From contig JAGLEG010000547.1 of assembly GCA_023145185.1 (NCBI GenBank), forward strand, positions 1-10,076: a DNA stretch of 10,076 nucleotides, in the 5' to 3' direction. The DNA comes from Thermoplasmata archaeon (GTDB lineage Archaea; Thermoplasmatota; Penumbrarchaeia; Penumbrarchaeales; Penumbrarchaeaceae). Of the stretch, positions 6,987 to 10,076 are shown one piece after another; the first letter of the stretch is position 1, and each line of letters opens with the position of its first letter. The notes beneath the pieces are model-generated. The model had not been told where the DNA came from. It was given only the letters and a program-made list of their open reading frames with translations, and made no database searches. Both the position numbers and the translations under genes were made by a program.

Positions 6987-8375
6987 ATGAACACCTCCAC
7001 CAACAAGGACATCGAGTACTCCACCGTCGCCGAGGTCTCCGGACCGCTACTGGTCCTGGAGGGTATCGCAGGAGCGGCCTATGGAGAGGTGGTGAAGATC
7101 AGGTCGCCCACCGGCGAGATGAGGTTGGGACAGGTTCTTGAAGCCCATAGGGACAAGGCCATCATACAGGTTTTCGAGGGAACCAAAGGCCTCGACACGA
7201 AGGCCACATCCGTGAGGTTCACCGGCGAGACCATGAAAATACCCCTTTCCACAGACCTGTTGGGAAGGGTGTTCTCTGGTACCGGCAAGCCGATAGACGA
7301 CGGACCCGCGATCATACCCGAGGAGCGCAGGGACATCAACGGTGAGCCGATAAACCCCACAGCACGCGAGTACCCCAAGGAGTTCATCCAGACCGGCATA
7401 TCAACGATAGATGGCATGAACACGCTGGTGAGGGGACAGAAACTTCCCATCTTCTCGGCATCCGGCCTTCCCCACAACGACCTGGCAGCCCAGATCGCAA
7501 GGCAGGCGAAGGTACTTGGCGGGGAAGAGGAGTTCGCGGTCATCTTCTGCGCCATGGGCATTACGTCAGAGGAGGCGAACTTCTTCATCAGCTCATTTGA
7601 ACAATCGGGCGCTCTGGAGAGGGCCGCTCTGTTCCTCAACCTGGCGGACGATCCAGCCATAGAGAGGATAATAATCCCAAGGATGGCACTTACAGCGGCG
7701 GAGTACCTCGCCTTTACCAAGGGAATGCACATCCTCGTCATACTCACGGACCTCACGAACTACTGTGAGGCCCTCAGGGAGATCGCCGCTGCCAGGGAGG
7801 AGGTCCCGGGCAGGAGGGGGTATCCAGGCTATATGTACACGGACCTCTCACAGATCTACGAGAGGGCCGGCAGGATCAAGGGCAATGAGGGGTCGATCAC
7901 CCAAATACCCATCCTGACCATGCCGGACGATGATATCACTCATCCGATACCCGATCTCACCGGATATATCACAGAGGGCCAGATAGTACTCTCCCGCGAG
8001 CTTCACAGGAAGGCGATAAGGCCTCCGATAAACGTCCTGCCATGCCTTTCAAGGCTCATGAAACAGGGAATAGGGGAGGGAAGGACCAGGGCGGACCACG
8101 ATCAGGTCTCAAATCAGCTCTATGCGGCGTACGCGGAGGGTGTCAATCTCAGGGACCTGGTTGCGGTCGTGGGAGAGGAGGCCCTAACGGAAAGGGACCG
8201 ATCGTATCTCAAATTCTCGGACGTCTTCGAGAAGGAGTTCATTTCCCAGGGGAGCGAGGAGGATAGGACCATTACCGACACCCTCGACCTGTCCTGGAAG
8301 CTTCTGACCATCATCCCCAGGGAGGACCTCAAGAGGATCGATGAGAAGTACATCAAAGCCTACTATCCCACATGA
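6987..8375 (+). CDS. atpB: A/V-type ATP synthase subunit B (regulatory nucleotide-binding subunit)
   Basis: This is the B subunit of the A1/V1 head, alternating with catalytic A subunits in the hexamer (family knowledge). At 462 residues it is full length. It starts with the beta-barrel domain (STVAEVSGPLLVLEGI). SGTGKPIDDGP follows near residue 92. At the P-loop position stands the B-type PIFSASGLPHN (about 154-164) without GKT, as expected for the non-catalytic subunit. Next come LADDPAIERIIIPRMALTAA, the TDLTNYCEALREI region, MPDDDITHPIPDL (about 311) and GEGRTRADHD (about 364). VLPCLSRLM has Cys where Ser is common. I chose ATG 6987 because an ATG at 6954 overlaps the TATA box and would add a tail unlike the family. 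Unusually, it is not beside subunits A and D: its neighbours are beta-helix surface protein genes, and it has its own promoter. Confidence 0.97.
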   Translation: MNTSTNKDIEYSTVAEVSGPLLVLEGIAGAAYGEVVKIRSPTGEMRLGQVLEAHRDKAIIQVFEGTKGLDTKATSVRFTGETMKIPLSTDLLGRVFSGTGKPIDDGPAIIPEERRDINGEPINPTAREYPKEFIQTGISTIDGMNTLVRGQKLPIFSASGLPHNDLAAQIARQAKVLGGEEEFAVIFCAMGITSEEANFFISSFEQSGALERAALFLNLADDPAIERIIIPRMALTAAEYLAFTKGMHILVILTDLTNYCEALREIAAAREEVPGRRGYPGYMYTDLSQIYERAGRIKGNEGSITQIPILTMPDDDITHPIPDLTGYITEGQIVLSRELHRKAIRPPINVLPCLSRLMKQGIGEGRTRADHDQVSNQLYAAYAEGVNLRDLVAVVGEEALTERDRSYLKFSDVFEKEFISQGSEEDRTITDTLDLSWKLLTIIPREDLKRIDEKYIKAYYPT

Positions 8376-8394
8376 GAGATAACGATCGACCCCC

Positions 8395-8404
8395 GCACAT
8401 GTGC
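8395..8404. repeat. 10-base palindrome upstream of the second beta-helix gene (possible operator)
   Basis: GCACATGTGC is a perfect palindrome that ends 18 bases before the TATA box at 8423, the same distance as between the palindrome at 2197 and its TATA box. The sequences differ. It could be a regulator site for the beta-helix gene, or chance. Confidence 0.3.
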
Positions 8405-8422
8405 AAAGTCTGTATCAATGTA

Positions 8423-8430
8423 TTTATAAA
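8423..8430 (+). promoter_or_regulatory. TATA box of a leaderless promoter for the second beta-helix gene
   Basis: TTTATAAA followed by GGGG matches the archaeal consensus. Its centre is about 27-28 bases before ATG 8454, and no ribosome binding site is present, so the transcript is probably leaderless. The layout nearly duplicates the atpB promoter (TTTAAAAAGGGG, 22 bases to the ATG there and 23 here). Confidence 0.7.
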
Positions 8431-8453
8431 GGGGTCAGTAGGATTAATACACG

Positions 8454-10076
8454 ATGAAGAGAGCTTACCGTTGTCTCCTGTTCATCGTGCTCCTGATCGT
8501 GGCTGGAGGGTGGTTGCCCATTACCAGCGGGGAGCAGGAAGATATCGATCCAGCCATACTTGAGACAAGAGGCACCAGGACGATCTGGAACGGAACGCTT
8601 TGTATAAATAACGATACACACCTTGTACAGCTTGCCGAGAATTACTCATGGCCCGGCTCCGGTACGGAAACGGATCCTTATACTATCGCCAATTACGCGT
8701 TCATTGGATCTGACCTCTACTCGATTGCAATAAATTTCACCACACTGCATATCCGGATAACGAATTGTACCATTGGGGAAGATGAGAACAGCACCTCGAA
8801 CAATCCAGAATATGGGGTACTCCTGAATTCGGCATCGAATATAGTGATAGATCATTGTCGTATCAACACAGAGATCATGGGCATCTACGCCTACAACATA
8901 CATGATCTGGACATACAAACATGCACTATCTTCTCCACATGTATCCGGGAGGCCACCTACGGCATCTTCACCGATCATTGCACGGAGGTCAGGATCCTCG
9001 GATGTGTCCTCGGATCGTTGGATAAGGGGATCGTATCCAGCAATGACCAGAGGATCTACATTGAAGAGAACAGGATCGAGAAGATAGGAATGGAGGGCGT
9101 TTACCTTTATTACACGCAGACGGTCGACATATCACGAAATTGGATACAGGCGGAATTATATGGAGTATATACCTGGTATTCATGGGGCATGAACCTGATA
9201 GATAATCACATATCAAATTGCTCAGGAGGGGGCATTTCATGTGCATACTCATACGGGACCATAGAGAACAATACAATAGCTGATAGCAATAATTTCGGAA
9301 TATACGTGGCAAATGGTGAGTTGGACGTCATTGAGAACACCATCCACAATTGCGGACGCATCGGCATCGAAGTATCTACCAACTACTCCAGGATAGAGGA
9401 TAACACCATAACCTCATGCCTGGGCGGAGGTATCGAATTTTGCGGACGATCATCCGAGATAATGGACAACTCAATAACATCCTGCTCCCGATTCGGGATC
9501 GGGGTGAGGTCAAAGGGGACCGTCTCCACCAGACAGGTCAAGATCTCGGATAATCTGGTGGCCAATATTGAAGGGACAGGGATAGAGCTCGAGAATTCGA
9601 CCAGCTGCAATATCAAGGACAACCTGGTCCTTGAATGCAGCGGTTTCGGGATCCTTACCCGGGGAGAATTCGATGGGAGCAATCTGATCCACCTGAATTC
9701 ATTCATAAGCAACAATGGGGTGAGCTACTTTCTTGACGATGATGTCAAACAGGTTGGCACATCCTCCACCTCCACTGAATGGAATGGATACAATATGGGA
9801 AATTTCTGGTCGGACCTCACCATTGCTGATGAAAATGATGACGGGATCGTGGACACAAAATATCCTATAATACAGGGCCAGACCTATGACCACTACCCAT
9901 TGACATATTCCCCACATATCCCGGGCCCACTCCGGATCAACTCATACGAGGTGAAGGACGACAGGATCAGCCTCAACTGGACCCTCCCACCCGCCGAATA
10001 TGTCGGAGGATCCATCAGGATATATCGTGGGACAGACATAGACCAGCTACAATATGTTACCATACTGTCCGGGCAC
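8454..10076 (+). CDS. secreted NosD-type right-handed beta-helix protein, 3' end outside window
   Basis: 541 residues are visible without a stop. An N-terminal signal peptide (MKRAYRCLLFIVLLIVAGGW) is likely cut near residue 26-27. Then comes GSGTETDPYTI, a motif common at the head of archaeal surface beta-helix proteins. About residues 85-430 are PbH1-like repeats of about 22-25 residues, of the form 'ixxNxIxxcxxxGI' (IEENRIEKIGMEGVYL, IEDNTITSCLGGGIEF, ISDNLVANIEGTGIEL). Residues about 442-482 hold the NosD-type closing motif GNFWSDLTIADENDDGIVD ... YDHYPL; its DENDDGIVD loop resembles calcium-binding loops. From about residue 490 a fibronectin-III-like domain begins (ISLNWTLPP). Several N-x-S/T sequons fit a glycosylated surface protein. 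Anchor or sorting signals would lie past the edge. The start ATG fits a leaderless promoter. NosD homology does not imply a copper or nitrous-oxide role, since no nos genes are nearby. This gene looks somewhat more AT-rich than its neighbours. Confidence 0.88.
   Translation, partial: MKRAYRCLLFIVLLIVAGGWLPITSGEQEDIDPAILETRGTRTIWNGTLCINNDTHLVQLAENYSWPGSGTETDPYTIANYAFIGSDLYSIAINFTTLHIRITNCTIGEDENSTSNNPEYGVLLNSASNIVIDHCRINTEIMGIYAYNIHDLDIQTCTIFSTCIREATYGIFTDHCTEVRILGCVLGSLDKGIVSSNDQRIYIEENRIEKIGMEGVYLYYTQTVDISRNWIQAELYGVYTWYSWGMNLIDNHISNCSGGGISCAYSYGTIENNTIADSNNFGIYVANGELDVIENTIHNCGRIGIEVSTNYSRIEDNTITSCLGGGIEFCGRSSEIMDNSITSCSRFGIGVRSKGTVSTRQVKISDNLVANIEGTGIELENSTSCNIKDNLVLECSGFGILTRGEFDGSNLIHLNSFISNNGVSYFLDDDVKQVGTSSTSTEWNGYNMGNFWSDLTIADENDDGIVDTKYPIIQGQTYDHYPLTYSPHIPGPLRINSYEVKDDRISLNWTLPPAEYVGGSIRIYRGTDIDQLQYVTILSGH

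Noticed and set aside
7079..7756. 225-codon open frame on the minus strand
   Set aside because: It lies wholly antisense to the highly conserved atpB coding sequence and shows no domain of its own.

Overview
The window reads as a piece of an archaeal chromosome. The evidence is an archaeal A/V-type ATP synthase (subunits H, I and B), ribosome binding sites of the GGTGATC type, TATA boxes placed where archaeal promoters have them, two genes whose ATG sits about 27 bases after the TATA centre (leaderless transcripts), AGG/AGA-rich arginine and ATA isoleucine codons, and secreted right-handed beta-helix proteins of the NosD type. The mix of leaderless genes, many beta-helix surface proteins and a moderate G+C content suggests a Thermoplasmatota-like euryarchaeon. 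That placement is inference; the domain Archaea is much firmer. No rRNA, tRNA, CRISPR array or mobile element was seen.

Layout. Bases 1-2033, minus strand: the start of an ATP synthase operon, subunit H (atpH) followed by the membrane subunit I (atpI), which runs off the left edge. Bases 2034-2323: a 290-base divergent intergenic region with candidate promoters in both directions and two small inverted repeats. Bases 2324-6920, plus strand: a two-gene unit with a 13-base gap. The first gene encodes a 911-residue, mostly helical protein with about six ~100-residue repeats and a C-terminal array of six CxxC pairs. The second encodes a secreted beta-helix protein held in the membrane by a C-terminal helix. 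Bases 6987-8375: ATP synthase subunit B (atpB), alone and with its own leaderless promoter. Bases 8454-10076: a second secreted beta-helix protein with a NosD-type signature and the start of a fibronectin-III-like domain, cut by the right edge.

How the parts fit. The ATP synthase is split here. H and I start an operon reading left, while the nucleotide-binding B subunit lies about 5 kb away on the other strand, next to surface-protein genes and not beside A and D. The coiled-coil/CxxC protein and its beta-helix partner look co-transcribed and are the least explained part of the window. The first is probably cytoplasmic and the second faces outward, so any joint role in the cell envelope is only a hypothesis.
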